64,000 nt of DNA from Hungatella hathewayi (GCA_025149285.1 CP102274.1:6366489-6430488), one strand, 5' to 3'. Positions 26,455 through 34,326 are shown, counted from the stretch's first letter. The notes: a model not told the origin generated them from the letters alone. Translations and numbers: made by a program.

Positions 26455-27930
26455 TTACCTTCCTACCAGCCCCATCTGGTTGATTATCATATCCAGCTGT
26501 TCATCCATGGTTGTCATCAGTCTGCCCAGCGCCGAGTATGCCTTGTTATACGTCATCATGTTAATGCCTTCTTCGTTCAGCGACACTCCCGATACGCCCA
26601 TGCGGTCTGATTCCACGCTCTCCGCAATTGCAAGAGACGCTTTCAGTCTGGAATCATTCGTCTTTTTATCGGTTCCCAGTGTATTGGTGTATCCCGTAAT
26701 AAATTCGCTGAATGTTCCGGTAAATTTGTCGCTGCCGTCACCGAATTCAAAATCCTTCTCCAGCGCCGCCTTCATGGCAAGAATATCTTCGTTGTCCAGA
26801 TCTCCGTCCGGATTCTTTTTTCGGATTATGTAGGATGAATCCTTTGTCCACAGATCGCTGATCCGGATGCTGCCGGCGCTGACCTTCCCGTTAAAATCCC
26901 CCTGTATCAGAGTCTTAAATGGACCGGGTTTATCCGGATCATCCTCGTGAACCATACTGTTGAACACATTTGCCATGGTCTGCGCGAACTCATCCAGCTT
27001 GCGTTCATAATAGGGGATTCCCACATTCAGTGAATTGCTGCCGGTCAGCATATCTTCAAATCCCCTGATCGCTCCGGCTCCTAAGTTGGCCGCCGTTCCG
27101 TCTCCCCAGGAAAGCGTCGTGCCATCCAGTCCAATCCTTATTGATTCATTGCTGCAGCTTCCGCCGTTGGCGTCTACCACCAGCTTGCCGCCTAATTTCA
27201 CCTGAATTCTTCCCTGATCGAGAGAAATGACCTCCAGTTTTCCATATCGCGATAAATCATCAATGATGGTATTTCTCTGATCCAGCAGATCATTGGGGCC
27301 ATAATTTACACCGTCATAATCGGCGTTGACAAAGATCTCATGGGCAATGGTCTGATTCAGTTCGCTAAGCTGCTGCAGCTTCGTGTTAATGTCATCCACC
27401 GCGATCGAAAGATCATTTTTCGTCTGTTCCTCCAGACTCTTTAAATTGGTATCATATTCATTCAGCACCTGCGTCACGCCTTTAAATGCATTCAGCACAA
27501 TATTGGCGTTAGTCTCCTGATATGGATGCTGGCTGAAATCTGCCAGCGCCTGGGAAAGCACGGTGAGCGCATCTTTGATACCGGTTCCCTCCACCTCGGG
27601 ATCACTCAAAATACCTTCCATCTGCTCCATAATAGCAGCCTTCTGGTCAAAATATCCCACGTCGGAATACTGTTCCCGGAATTTCGTGTCGAGATACGGA
27701 TTTCTGATCTGACTTACGCCTCTTGCATCCACACCCTGTCCCGCCAGCGGTATGGAACTGTACTGGAACCTGTCACTGCCGTAAACCTGCACAGAAACCG
27801 TATCGAGCCGCTGTCTCGTATAGCCCTTTGTATTGATATTGCTGATATTGTTGCCAATGATATCGAGCGCCTTCTGGTTTACCATCAGTCCGCGTTTAGC
27901 CGTCTCCAGCCCCATAAATGTCGGTCTCAA
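26455..27930 (-). CDS. flgK: Flagellar hook-filament junction protein FlgK (HAP1)
   Basis: Junction protein of 491 residues. The N-terminal rod-family motif is LDIIGNNISNINTKGYTRQR and the C-terminus is MMTYNKAYSALGRLMTTMDE. The start is TTG at 27930 with GGAGAG upstream; the next ATG would cost five conserved residues. It lies between flgN and flgL in the canonical order. Confidence 0.95.
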   Translation of the reverse strand: MRPTFMGLETAKRGLMVNQKALDIIGNNISNINTKGYTRQRLDTVSVQVYGSDRFQYSSIPLAGQGVDARGVSQIRNPYLDTKFREQYSDVGYFDQKAAIMEQMEGILSDPEVEGTGIKDALTVLSQALADFSQHPYQETNANIVLNAFKGVTQVLNEYDTNLKSLEEQTKNDLSIAVDDINTKLQQLSELNQTIAHEIFVNADYDGVNYGPNDLLDQRNTIIDDLSRYGKLEVISLDQGRIQVKLGGKLVVDANGGSCSNESIRIGLDGTTLSWGDGTAANLGAGAIRGFEDMLTGSNSLNVGIPYYERKLDEFAQTMANVFNSMVHEDDPDKPGPFKTLIQGDFNGKVSAGSIRISDLWTKDSSYIIRKKNPDGDLDNEDILAMKAALEKDFEFGDGSDKFTGTFSEFITGYTNTLGTDKKTNDSRLKASLAIAESVESDRMGVSGVSLNEEGINMMTYNKAYSALGRLMTTMDEQLDMIINQMGLVGR

Positions 27931-27958
27931 TTCTTCACTCTCCTATACCGGTCCCGCA

Positions 27959-28405
27959 TCAGACCTTTTTCTCGAACCGCTGGCCCTTGGGGCCTATGGA
28001 TTTCCCGTAAATTCCGGTTGGATTTCCCACCAGCCTCGCATCCAGTCCCATCTTTTCCAGCTCTGACTTTGCCAGACTCTCTGCCTTTTCATTGTAAAAA
28101 CGGATATTTCCGATAGCCCCATCCAGACGCCTGTATAAGTCTGTCAGCTGTTTCCGTTCCTCTCCCCCGCACAGTTCTGCAACCTCCTGCAGTGTCTTAC
28201 CGTTAAGACCTGCTTTCGCAAACAGTTCCTGGCGCCGCTGCTCCATGTTCTGAAGCTGCTTATCCATAGCCTGCTGCATCATAATGGATTCCTCGATCTT
28301 GTCGAGCTCCTTTGTCATCAGAAGTCCCAGCTTTTCCACCTGCTTCTGTTCCATTTTTTCAAACATTTCTGTATATTCCGTCAGAAAACGAATTAATTCT
28401 TCCAA
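27959..28405 (-). CDS. flgN: Flagellar export chaperone FlgN
   Basis: Helical cytoplasmic chaperone of 148 residues for FlgK and FlgL. It resembles FlgN in length, leucine-heptad character (LIRFLTEYTEMFEKMEQKQV) and the short conserved segment LNGKTLQEVAEL. The position between flgM and flgK is the usual one. Sequence conservation in this family is low, so context carries much of the weight. Confidence 0.82.
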   Translation of the reverse strand: MEELIRFLTEYTEMFEKMEQKQVEKLGLLMTKELDKIEESIMMQQAMDKQLQNMEQRRQELFAKAGLNGKTLQEVAELCGGEERKQLTDLYRRLDGAIGNIRFYNEKAESLAKSELEKMGLDARLVGNPTGIYGKSIGPKGQRFEKKV

Positions 28406-28418
28406 TGTCTTTCCCTCT

Positions 28419-28721
28419 CTATAAACCGCTCATCAGCCTTTTCGCAATCTGTTCCGCCGACACCTGATACGTGCCTTCGGACACCTGCTGTTTTAACGCC
28501 GCGATTCGATCCGCCGGGGCGCCCTCGTCCATGGACTTCCTGAGCGCTGCCGCAAATGACGACGCCTCGCTCTTTTTCGCGCCGTCACTGCTGATGCAGA
28601 TGGCGTCACCACGCACTTTTTTATCGGCCGATGCCGGGACAGAAACGGATTTTTCTGCATGCCTGCCACTGTTTACCGCGTTTTGATAAACGGAATAATT
28701 CCTCGTAACCTTCACATCCAT
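28419..28721 (-). CDS. flgM: Anti-sigma-28 factor FlgM
   Basis: Small, largely unfolded anti-sigma factor of 100 residues that holds FliA inactive until it is exported through the finished hook-basal body. The C-terminal sigma-binding segment is RIAALKQQVSEGTYQVSAEQIAKRLMSGL, typical of FlgM (described in parts: RIAALK, GTYQVSAEQIA). It is the first gene after a sigma-28-like promoter, consistent with feedback control by its own partner, encoded at 41256-42032. Confidence 0.92.
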   Translation of the reverse strand: MDVKVTRNYSVYQNAVNSGRHAEKSVSVPASADKKVRGDAICISSDGAKKSEASSFAAALRKSMDEGAPADRIAALKQQVSEGTYQVSAEQIAKRLMSGL

Positions 28722-28771
28722 ATCCCCGACTTCCTTTCTCTCACTGCTTGATCTGTTAACTCTTATAGTAT

Positions 28772-28798
28772 TTATCGTACGTTACCGTAAATACTTTA
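28772..28798 (-). promoter_or_regulatory. Sigma-28 promoter of the flgM operon
   Basis: On the minus strand TAAA (28795-28798) is followed after exactly 15 bases by TACGATAA (28772-28779), matching the sigma-28 pattern TAAA-N15-GCCGATAT in the CGATA core. It lies about 50 bp upstream of flgM and shares CGTACGATA with the fliC promoter. Confidence 0.75.
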
Positions 28799-28832
28799 CA
28801 GTTTGCAGGAATTTTTTTATATTTCACAAACA

Positions 28833-28908
28833 AAAAACGAACCTGATCCCGCAGTGTTTGCTCCAGGGCTGTTTCCCGAAGCCTTCACCATCTGTCTGGT
28901 CCGTTTTT
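28833..28908 (-). terminator. Structured element with terminator-like stem after comFB
   Basis: On the minus strand AAAAACGGACC (28898-28908) pairs with GGTTCGTTTTT (28833-28843) with one G-U pair, closing a region of 54 bases that can itself fold (short GGCU/AGCC and GCA/TGC helices). It ends in a T-run and lies between comFB and the flgM promoter. It may be the comFB terminator or a larger regulatory RNA. Confidence 0.4.
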
Positions 28909-28965
28909 CAATTACTTATTCCGTTTCAATCAGCCTGTCAGATTTTAAACTGTTCTCTGCAGTTT

Positions 28966-29454
28966 TTAATGACGAGGCTCCTTCTTCACCATCAGAATTG
29001 CCTGGATCAGCGCACTGGTCACCTCCGAGGCATACATCTCCTCATTCTTTCTTCTGTGATCCTCGTCCTGTTCACTCATCACCACATAATGTGGTTTTAA
29101 GCGGTTCAGCGCCAGGGCTGCAATGTCTTTTTTACACTTATCGCATTTACAGCAGTTAAAACGATCCAGAGTGGCATCCAGTTTTGATAAGACCAGTTCC
29201 TCCATCAGGTTGATCAGAACCATATTCTGTTCTTCCTTTACCGGTAAGGATACGGCAGGCCGCCGAATGGCCTTCGCCATACTGGCAGCCGTCGGAACCG
29301 CTGCCGTACTCCCCATAAGTCCGGCAGCCCCCATGTCCACGGTAACAGCGCTTTCATCTGGTCCGGAAACAGCACTCCCGCTCTTCTTTGCCGCGGAAGG
29401 CATAATCTTCCGGTACATCATCTCTTTATCAATCTCTGATCTGCTTTTAGCCAT
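28966..29454 (-). CDS. ComFB-domain protein
   Basis: A 162-residue protein whose C-terminal half matches the ComFB (late competence) family: NLMEELVLSKLDATLDRF, the cysteine cluster CCKCDKCKKDI and ALALNRLKPHYVV. The first 75 residues are low-complexity and Ala/Ser-rich. ComFB-like proteins have recently been linked to cyclic-dinucleotide binding (family knowledge). ATG 29454 follows AGGGGG and overlaps the parA stop by 8 bp, so the two are co-translated. No competence genes are nearby. Confidence 0.8.
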   Translation of the reverse strand: MAKSRSEIDKEMMYRKIMPSAAKKSGSAVSGPDESAVTVDMGAAGLMGSTAAVPTAASMAKAIRRPAVSLPVKEEQNMVLINLMEELVLSKLDATLDRFNCCKCDKCKKDIAALALNRLKPHYVVMSEQDEDHRRKNEEMYASEVTSALIQAILMVKKEPRH

Positions 29455-30220
29455 TTGCTTCAAGCCCCCTTTGGAAGAGTTCGTCCGCCAGCTTTTCGTA
29501 GTCCTTCACCGCGTTGCATCCGGGTGCATATTCCAACACCGATTTCTGCAGCGACTGGGCTTCACGGAGCGCCACGCTTTCCCGAATATAAGTGTTCATA
29601 ACCGAAAAATCCAAATCAGCCGCCACCATATTCAGCGTCCCTTCGACTTCCCTGCTGAACCGGGTTCTCGGATTATGCTTCGTTAAAAACGCCCCCAGAA
29701 CCTTAATATCCGGATTACAGTAGCTTCTCACCCGCTCGATGGTCTCGTTTAACTGCATAATTCCCTGCAGGCTGAAAATATCAGACAGCATCGGCACCAG
29801 AATATAGTCGGCCGCTGTAAATGCATTCACCGTCAAAATCCCCAATGCCGGCGGGGAATCAATGAATATGTAATCATAATAGGGCTTCAGCGAATCCAGA
29901 GCCATCTTTAAAAGGAACTCTCGTCTTGCTCCTGTAAATTCAAGTTCAATACTGCTGAGCAAAATATTGGACGGAATCAAATCCACCAGAGATGATTTCT
30001 GAACTGCATACTTGGGTTTTAATTCCCCCTTCAGAACATCGTAGATCGTAGCACAGCCATCCGTTTCAGCGCCCATACTGAAGCTTAAATTTCCCTGTGG
30101 ATCCATGTCCACAGCCAGCACCCGGTAACCTTTGGATTTAAAAACCGAGGCCAGTACGTATGCCGATGTTGTTTTTCCAACACCGCCCTTTTGATTTGAC
30201 AACACAATAGTAGCTGCCAT
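29447..30220 (-). CDS. ParA/Soj-family ATPase
   Basis: Deviant-Walker ATPase of 257 residues. The Walker A is KGGVGKTT with signature Lys11 and Lys16, VDMDPQGN carries the catalytic Asp near residue 40, and DSPPALGILT is the Walker B/A' region. It resembles chromosomal Soj and lacks the FlhG-type features expected of a flagellar-number regulator, yet it lies inside a flagellar region with no parB next to it. ATG 30220 follows GGGGGA. The partner gene is a ComFB-domain gene. Confidence 0.88.
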   Translation of the reverse strand: MAATIVLSNQKGGVGKTTSAYVLASVFKSKGYRVLAVDMDPQGNLSFSMGAETDGCATIYDVLKGELKPKYAVQKSSLVDLIPSNILLSSIELEFTGARREFLLKMALDSLKPYYDYIFIDSPPALGILTVNAFTAADYILVPMLSDIFSLQGIMQLNETIERVRSYCNPDIKVLGAFLTKHNPRTRFSREVEGTLNMVAADLDFSVMNTYIRESVALREAQSLQKSVLEYAPGCNAVKDYEKLADELFQRGLEANG

Positions 30221-30270
30221 AAGAATTCCCCCATAACTTACAATTTTCCACACAATATGACATTATTGTT

Positions 30271-30299
30271 ATTATAGCAAGAATCCGGGAAACATACAA
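30271..30299 (-). promoter_or_regulatory. Sigma-A promoter of parA-comFB
   Basis: On the minus strand TTGTAT (30294-30299), 17 bases, then TATAAT (30271-30276) preceded by TGC, giving an extended -10. It lies about 50 bp before the parA start, so the pair is not driven by the flagellar promoters. Confidence 0.7.
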
Positions 30300-30316
30300 T
30301 TGGATTTTTCTTCCGG

Positions 30317-31153
30317 TTAAAGGCATTTCTCGAGCATTTCGCACAGCCTCGGAATCTGGGATTCGAACTCGACGCCATACCATCGGGAACTGCCGGCTGC
30401 GGCGGTTGCCTCAATACAGAGAACTACGAAATCCGCGGCCAGCGTCAGCGCGCTTCCGAGACTTAAGCCCCGCATCATACCTCCCAGGACTACCGAGGAG
30501 TAGAGATCGCCGGTTCCATGGTAGCTCTGTGGACAGCGGTGCGTAAAATAGGAAAAGCTCTCCCCCTCACGATCCAGGTAAGCCACACCCAATTTGTCAG
30601 GTTCAAAGCTGACGCCGGTCAGGGCAGCCGTTTTACACCCAAGCGCCAGCAGCCGTTCCAGCATTTCCCTGATATAAGACTCATCATAATCCGTTCGATA
30701 AGGCATACCGGTAAGAAGAGCGGCCTCTGTAATATTCGGCAGTATCACGTCCGCTTTCGCACATACTTTCGCCATCGCAGCCGGGAAATTCTCATCGAAT
30801 GCAGGATACAGCTTCCCGTTGTCCGCCATGGCCGGATCAACCAATACCAGATTTTCCCCTGTGGCAAACTGATCGAAGAAATCACAGATTTGTTCGCATT
30901 GCTCTGCAGATGCCAGATAACCTGTATAAATACCGTCAAACGAAATCTGTTCCGCCTTCCAGGCCTGGGAGATCGGCGCAATCTGGTCAGATAAGTCCTT
31001 ACAGGTAAAAGTTTTAAACATCGTATGCGTAGACAGCACCGCCGTCGGCAGAATTCCGCATTCCACTCCCATGGCGGAAATAACAGGAAGTGCGACCGTA
31101 ATGGAACAGCAGCCAACACAGGATATATCCTGAAGTGTAACGATTCGTTTCAT
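30317..31153 (-). CDS. Pyridoxal/pyridoxamine kinase
   Basis: Ribokinase-fold kinase of 278 residues in the PdxY/PdxK family, phosphorylating B6 vitamers to pyridoxal phosphate as a salvage step. The N-terminus is RIVTLQDISCVGCCSITVAL, the substrate region LPTAVLSTHTMF, and the ATP/anion hole SYHGTGDLYSSVVLGG contains the catalytic GTGD Asp. AAGGAGG precedes ATG 31153. The upstream region holds an inverted-repeat operator. It has no obvious link to the flagellar genes around it. Confidence 0.9.
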   Translation of the reverse strand: MKRIVTLQDISCVGCCSITVALPVISAMGVECGILPTAVLSTHTMFKTFTCKDLSDQIAPISQAWKAEQISFDGIYTGYLASAEQCEQICDFFDQFATGENLVLVDPAMADNGKLYPAFDENFPAAMAKVCAKADVILPNITEAALLTGMPYRTDYDESYIREMLERLLALGCKTAALTGVSFEPDKLGVAYLDREGESFSYFTHRCPQSYHGTGDLYSSVVLGGMMRGLSLGSALTLAADFVVLCIEATAAAGSSRWYGVEFESQIPRLCEMLEKCL

Positions 31154-31191
31154 GCATTAAATCCTCCTTAAACGTATTCTTGTTACTGTGA

Positions 31192-31197
31192 AGTATA
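31192..31197 (-). promoter_or_regulatory. Extended -10 element for the B6 kinase gene
   Basis: On the minus strand TGCTATACT gives an extended -10 (31192-31197). No good -35 is present at 16-18 bp; instead one arm of the inverted TGGACTGGTYAT pair occupies that position, suggesting an activator-dependent promoter. Confidence 0.5.
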
Positions 31198-31205
31198 GCA
31201 AATAT

Positions 31206-31250
31206 TGGACTGGTCATAAATACCCAGAATCATCAAAAATAACCAGTCCA
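31206..31250. promoter_or_regulatory. Inverted 12-mer TGGACTGGTYAT, likely operator of the B6 kinase gene
   Basis: TGGACTGGTCAT on the plus strand (31206-31217) and TGGACTGGTTAT on the minus strand (31239-31250) form an inverted pair with one difference and 21 bases between. The proximal copy overlaps the -35 area of the kinase promoter. MocR/PdxR-type regulators of B6 genes use widely spaced repeats in such positions (family knowledge), but the regulator gene is not in the window. Confidence 0.55.
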
Positions 31251-31337
31251 GTTATAGTGTGTATAGTGTGATTACCATGTGCGAATAGTGCGATTAACGC
31301 ATGCTGAAAAAGGAAAGAGAAAACAGTAAAAATATCA

Positions 31338-31366
31338 TTGCATTCCACATATATTTATAGTATAAT
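31338..31366 (+). promoter_or_regulatory. Sigma-A promoter of the Rpn-family gene
   Basis: TTGCAT (31338-31343), 17 bases, then a perfect TATAAT (31361-31366). It predicts a leader of about 245 bases before the start codon, unusually long for this window. Confidence 0.7.
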
Positions 31367-31493
31367 TTACTTGTATAAATTTTATCTATGTGTTTCTTTT
31401 GCCGCACACGTCATATCGTGCTAATTCACATACCGGCAGTTTCGCCGGGAATTTTCAAATTTGGTAATTGGGAAAAGACCCGCTGATAGCTGC

Positions 31494-31527
31494 ATTTTAT
31501 AGGATTCATGATTTTATAGGATTCATG
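31494..31527. repeat. Perfect tandem 17-bp direct repeat in the Rpn leader
   Basis: ATTTTATAGGATTCATG occurs twice without a gap (31494-31510 and 31511-31527). It lies within the predicted untranslated leader of the Rpn gene. Its function is unknown. Confidence 0.8.
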
Positions 31528-31571
31528 ATTCTATATAACCCGAAAGTGCCTTTCTTTCACACGCCCTGTGC

Positions 31572-31599
31572 CGGGAAGCTATAGCTCTCTTTCCCGACA
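31572..31599 (+). other. Leader hairpin upstream of the Rpn ribosome site
   Basis: CGGGAA and TTCCCG arms surround AGCTATAGCT, itself self-complementary. The hairpin sits about 10 bases before AGGAAAGGGG and could mask or expose the ribosome site. No protein binding is implied by the sequence alone. Confidence 0.45.
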
Positions 31600-31620
31600 T
31601 AACAGGAAAGGGGAAATTCT

Positions 31621-32622
31621 ATGGGACAGAAAGACATCTCTCTGGCTCGTTACTTTGAAGACGAAAGCCGGTATGCTGATTTAATTAACGGTTTTATATT
31701 TGGTGGAAAGCAGGTTGTTTCAGGCAATGATATTCAGGACCTTGATTCCCGCGTAACCGGACTTATGTCAAAGATAAAAAAGGGATTTAAGGTTCAGAAA
31801 TACCGTGATTCTGTAAGAAAAGTAGTATTAGGCCTTGGATTTGCCATTATAGGTCTTGAAAATCAGGACCGTATCCATTATGCCATGCCCATTCGGATCA
31901 TGCTGGAAGATGCCGCCGGATACGATAAGCAAATGCGTCAAATCCAGAAGCATCACCGCAATAAAAAAGATTTGCAGAAAGAAGAATTTTTAAGCGGCTT
32001 CACCATCCACGATAAAGTTTATCCGGTCATTACCATCTGCATTTACTACGGTGACAAGCCTTATAACGGAGCAACAGAACTCTACCAAATCATGGAATAC
32101 GAAACTTTGCCGGACAAGTTGAAGCCGTTTCTAAACAATTACAAAATTCATGTCCTGGAAATCAAACATTTCCACGATATCGACTGCTTTCAAACGGATT
32201 TACGTGAGGTATTTGGATTTATTCAGCGATCCGGCAGCCCTGATGAAGAACGCAAATTCACTTTCGAGAACAGAGAAAAATTCCAGGAACTGGACGAAGA
32301 TGCCTTTGATGTCATTACAACGGTAACCAACTCAAAGGAGCTGGAACTTCTGAAAAATGAGTATCAGGATAAAAGGGGGAAGATCAATATGTGTGAAGCA
32401 ATTCTGGGAATGATCGAGGCTGGCAGAGTGGAAGGGCGGACTGAAGGCGAAGCCAAAATTGTAGCAATGATTCGGCGAAAATATGATAGAAAGAAGAATT
32501 TATTGAGTATCTCCGATGAATTAGAACTGGATTACTCCTATGTTAAGGAAGTGATCGACTTAATTAATACTTATCCAGACTGGACAGACTTGCAGATAGG
32601 CGAAACGCTGATAAAACAGTAA
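31621..32622 (+). CDS. Rpn-family recombination-promoting nuclease / transposase-like protein
   Basis: A 333-residue protein of the Rpn/PD-(D/E)XK family (putative transposases). The nuclease core region is recognisable by GLENQDRIHYAMPIRIMLED, with the family's ENQ at the ExK position, followed by VYPVITICIYYGDKPYNGA. The C-terminal third is charged and helical and ends with a helix-turn-helix-like segment LSISDELELDYSYVKEVIDL. AGGAAAGGGG precedes ATG 31621. It is the only plus-strand gene in the flagellar region and has no terminal repeats that I can see, so it is not a complete insertion sequence. Confidence 0.8.
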   Translation: MGQKDISLARYFEDESRYADLINGFIFGGKQVVSGNDIQDLDSRVTGLMSKIKKGFKVQKYRDSVRKVVLGLGFAIIGLENQDRIHYAMPIRIMLEDAAGYDKQMRQIQKHHRNKKDLQKEEFLSGFTIHDKVYPVITICIYYGDKPYNGATELYQIMEYETLPDKLKPFLNNYKIHVLEIKHFHDIDCFQTDLREVFGFIQRSGSPDEERKFTFENREKFQELDEDAFDVITTVTNSKELELLKNEYQDKRGKINMCEAILGMIEAGRVEGRTEGEAKIVAMIRRKYDRKKNLLSISDELELDYSYVKEVIDLINTYPDWTDLQIGETLIKQ

Positions 32623-32712
32623 AATTTAGAATTGTAGTAACTAGATTTAACAGGCGTTTTATGGTCACATCAGATTTTATAAATGGGGCCTTATAAACTA
32701 TATAACATTTAG

Positions 32713-32748
32713 AAAAAAGGGGGAGTTTGTCTTGAACAAACTCTCCCC
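32713..32748 (-). terminator. Intrinsic terminator of fliC
   Basis: On the minus strand a 12-bp stem (arms 32737-32748 and 32719-32730, one G-U pair) with a short loop is followed by TTTTTT (32713-32718). It lies about 50 bp after the fliC stop and also faces the convergent Rpn gene. Confidence 0.85.
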
Positions 32749-32795
32749 TTCTTGAGAATTACGGTTATATTATGTAATGTAAAATACTTTATATA

Positions 32796-34295
32796 TTACT
32801 GTAATAACTGTAATACTGACTGTGGCTGCTGATTTGCCTGGGCAAGCATAGCCTGTGCAGACTGAACCAGTACACTGTTCTTTGTGTAGTTCATCATTTC
32901 TTTCGCCATGTCTACGTCACGGATACGAGACTCTGCGGAAGTGATGTTCTCTGTGGTTACACCTAAGTTGTTGATAGTGTGCTCAAGACGGTTCTGGATA
33001 GCACCAAGTTTGCCACGGCTGGTGGATACGGTATTGATGGCCGTTTTGATTTTGCTCATGGCGGCAGCTGCCCCATCTCGAGTACTAATATCTACAGATG
33101 TAAGATCTAAGGCATTCACATGCATATCTGCAATTCCTAATTCGAGCTGATTATAAGAATCACTGGTATCACCGATTTGAAGCTTTAAACCGCCTCCTTC
33201 CGGAAGACCGGTACCTCCTGCAAGTGTAAACGCACCAGTGGTTCCTGCTGCAGCCATATCAGCCCCTGTTTTTGTACCTTCAAAATCAACTTGAAGCTCA
33301 ATACCAGCGTCAGCTAACATCTTATTGATTTCACTTGATGTATAAGATGTAGCAGCTACCAGATTTACTTCATATGCACCCGCGCCAGTAATACTCCCCC
33401 CAACCTTATCTGCTGGAGTATTTTTAAATGTTAATGAGGAATTATTAAGGCCTGCCTTTTTAGCCGTCACTTTAATACCCGCAGTATTATCTACTGCAAA
33501 TGCTTGGCTGGCTGCTTCGGACGTTAGTGTTTTAATATCACTAGTTGCTCCTGTACCTGTATCATCTCCAAGCTTAAAATCTCGGTCAACTGTAAGTTTT
33601 ATGTTAACTCCTGCATCTTTAGGCTTTCCACTAGCATTTCTAATGAGATTATCAATATCCTCTTGTGTATACGTTTTACTTTTATCACCGTTTAAAGTTA
33701 TTGTTAAAGTAGTACCATTCCATGCAGCACTACTTGCTGTATTTTTCTCAGCAGCCTGAATTTTTACCGCATACCCTTCTGGACCTGAAAATGTAAATTT
33801 TGTCGCAGCATCCATTGTTGTAGCCGTTACCCCTGCAGCAACTGTATCTACTTTACCTGCAGACCCGGTCCCCATCGTACCATCCAACAACTTAATCCCA
33901 TTAAAATCCGTACCATCAGCAATACGGTTAATCTCATCCTTCAATGCCGAGATTTCATCCTGCAAAGCCTTTCTGTCAACATCATCCGTATAAGTACCAT
34001 TTGCAGACTTCGTAGCCAGTTCTGTCATACGGTTTAACATAGAATGAACTTCCTGCAATCCGCCTTCAGCCGTCTGTACTAATGAGATCGCATCCTGTGA
34101 GTTATCGGTAGCTGCTTCCAGCCCTTTAATCTGTGCTCTCATCTTCTCAGAAATTGCCAAACCTGCAGCATCATCGCCTGCTCGGTTAATCCTGTAACCA
34201 GATGATAACTTCTCCAGTGATCTTGCTACTGCACTGTTGTTAATCCCCAACTGCCTGTTGGAATTAAGTGCCATAATGTTGTGCTGAATCCTCAT
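32796..34295 (-). CDS. fliC: Flagellin FliC/Hag
   Basis: Filament protein of 499 residues. The N-terminal D0/D1 region is MRIQHNIMALNSNRQLGINN and SLEKLSSGYRINRAGDDAAG; the C-terminal D1/D0 region ends RIRDVDMAKEMMNYTKNSVL and VLQLLQ. The centre (about residues 150-390) is variable and AT-rich. ATG 34295 has GGAGGTAATTATT upstream; the open frame reaching 34478 is only the untranslated leader. It is a single-gene unit with a sigma-28-like promoter, two CsrA sites and a terminator. D1 keeps LNRMTELATKSANGTY, the region contacted by host TLR5 in other flagellins. Confidence 0.97.
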   Translation of the reverse strand: MRIQHNIMALNSNRQLGINNSAVARSLEKLSSGYRINRAGDDAAGLAISEKMRAQIKGLEAATDNSQDAISLVQTAEGGLQEVHSMLNRMTELATKSANGTYTDDVDRKALQDEISALKDEINRIADGTDFNGIKLLDGTMGTGSAGKVDTVAAGVTATTMDAATKFTFSGPEGYAVKIQAAEKNTASSAAWNGTTLTITLNGDKSKTYTQEDIDNLIRNASGKPKDAGVNIKLTVDRDFKLGDDTGTGATSDIKTLTSEAASQAFAVDNTAGIKVTAKKAGLNNSSLTFKNTPADKVGGSITGAGAYEVNLVAATSYTSSEINKMLADAGIELQVDFEGTKTGADMAAAGTTGAFTLAGGTGLPEGGGLKLQIGDTSDSYNQLELGIADMHVNALDLTSVDISTRDGAAAAMSKIKTAINTVSTSRGKLGAIQNRLEHTINNLGVTTENITSAESRIRDVDMAKEMMNYTKNSVLVQSAQAMLAQANQQPQSVLQLLQ

Positions 34296-34302
34296 AATAA
34301 TT

Positions 34303-34312
34303 ACCTCCATGT
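34303..34312 (-). promoter_or_regulatory. CsrA site 2 over the fliC ribosome binding site
   Basis: On the minus strand ACATGGAGGT matches the CsrA consensus ACAnGGAnGT at every fixed base and contains the Shine-Dalgarno GGAGGT. Binding here would directly block ribosomes, as at site BS2 of Bacillus hag. Confidence 0.8.
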
Positions 34313-34326
34313 AATTGTTTTTCACC

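Larger units (their letters stand above)
31154..31620. other. Intergenic region between the B6 kinase and Rpn genes (467 bp)
   Basis: AT-rich divergent spacer without a credible gene. From left to right it holds the kinase ribosome site and -10, the inverted operator pair, imperfect repeats around ATAGTGYGATTA (31253-31295), the Rpn promoter, a tandem 17-base repeat, and a hairpin next to the Rpn ribosome site. Confidence 0.7.

Noticed and set aside
28833..28908. Cyclic-di-GMP riboswitch upstream of flgM
   Set aside because: The conserved cores of the class I and class II c-di-GMP riboswitches are not present, and the element lies upstream of the sigma-28 start site.
29447..30220. ParA protein as FlhG (flagellar-number regulator)
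   Set aside because: It lacks an adjacent flhF and matches Soj-type ParA more closely in its Walker and switch segments; kept as a generic ParA.
31621..32622. Complete insertion sequence
   Set aside because: No terminal inverted repeats or target-site duplication could be found around the Rpn-family gene.
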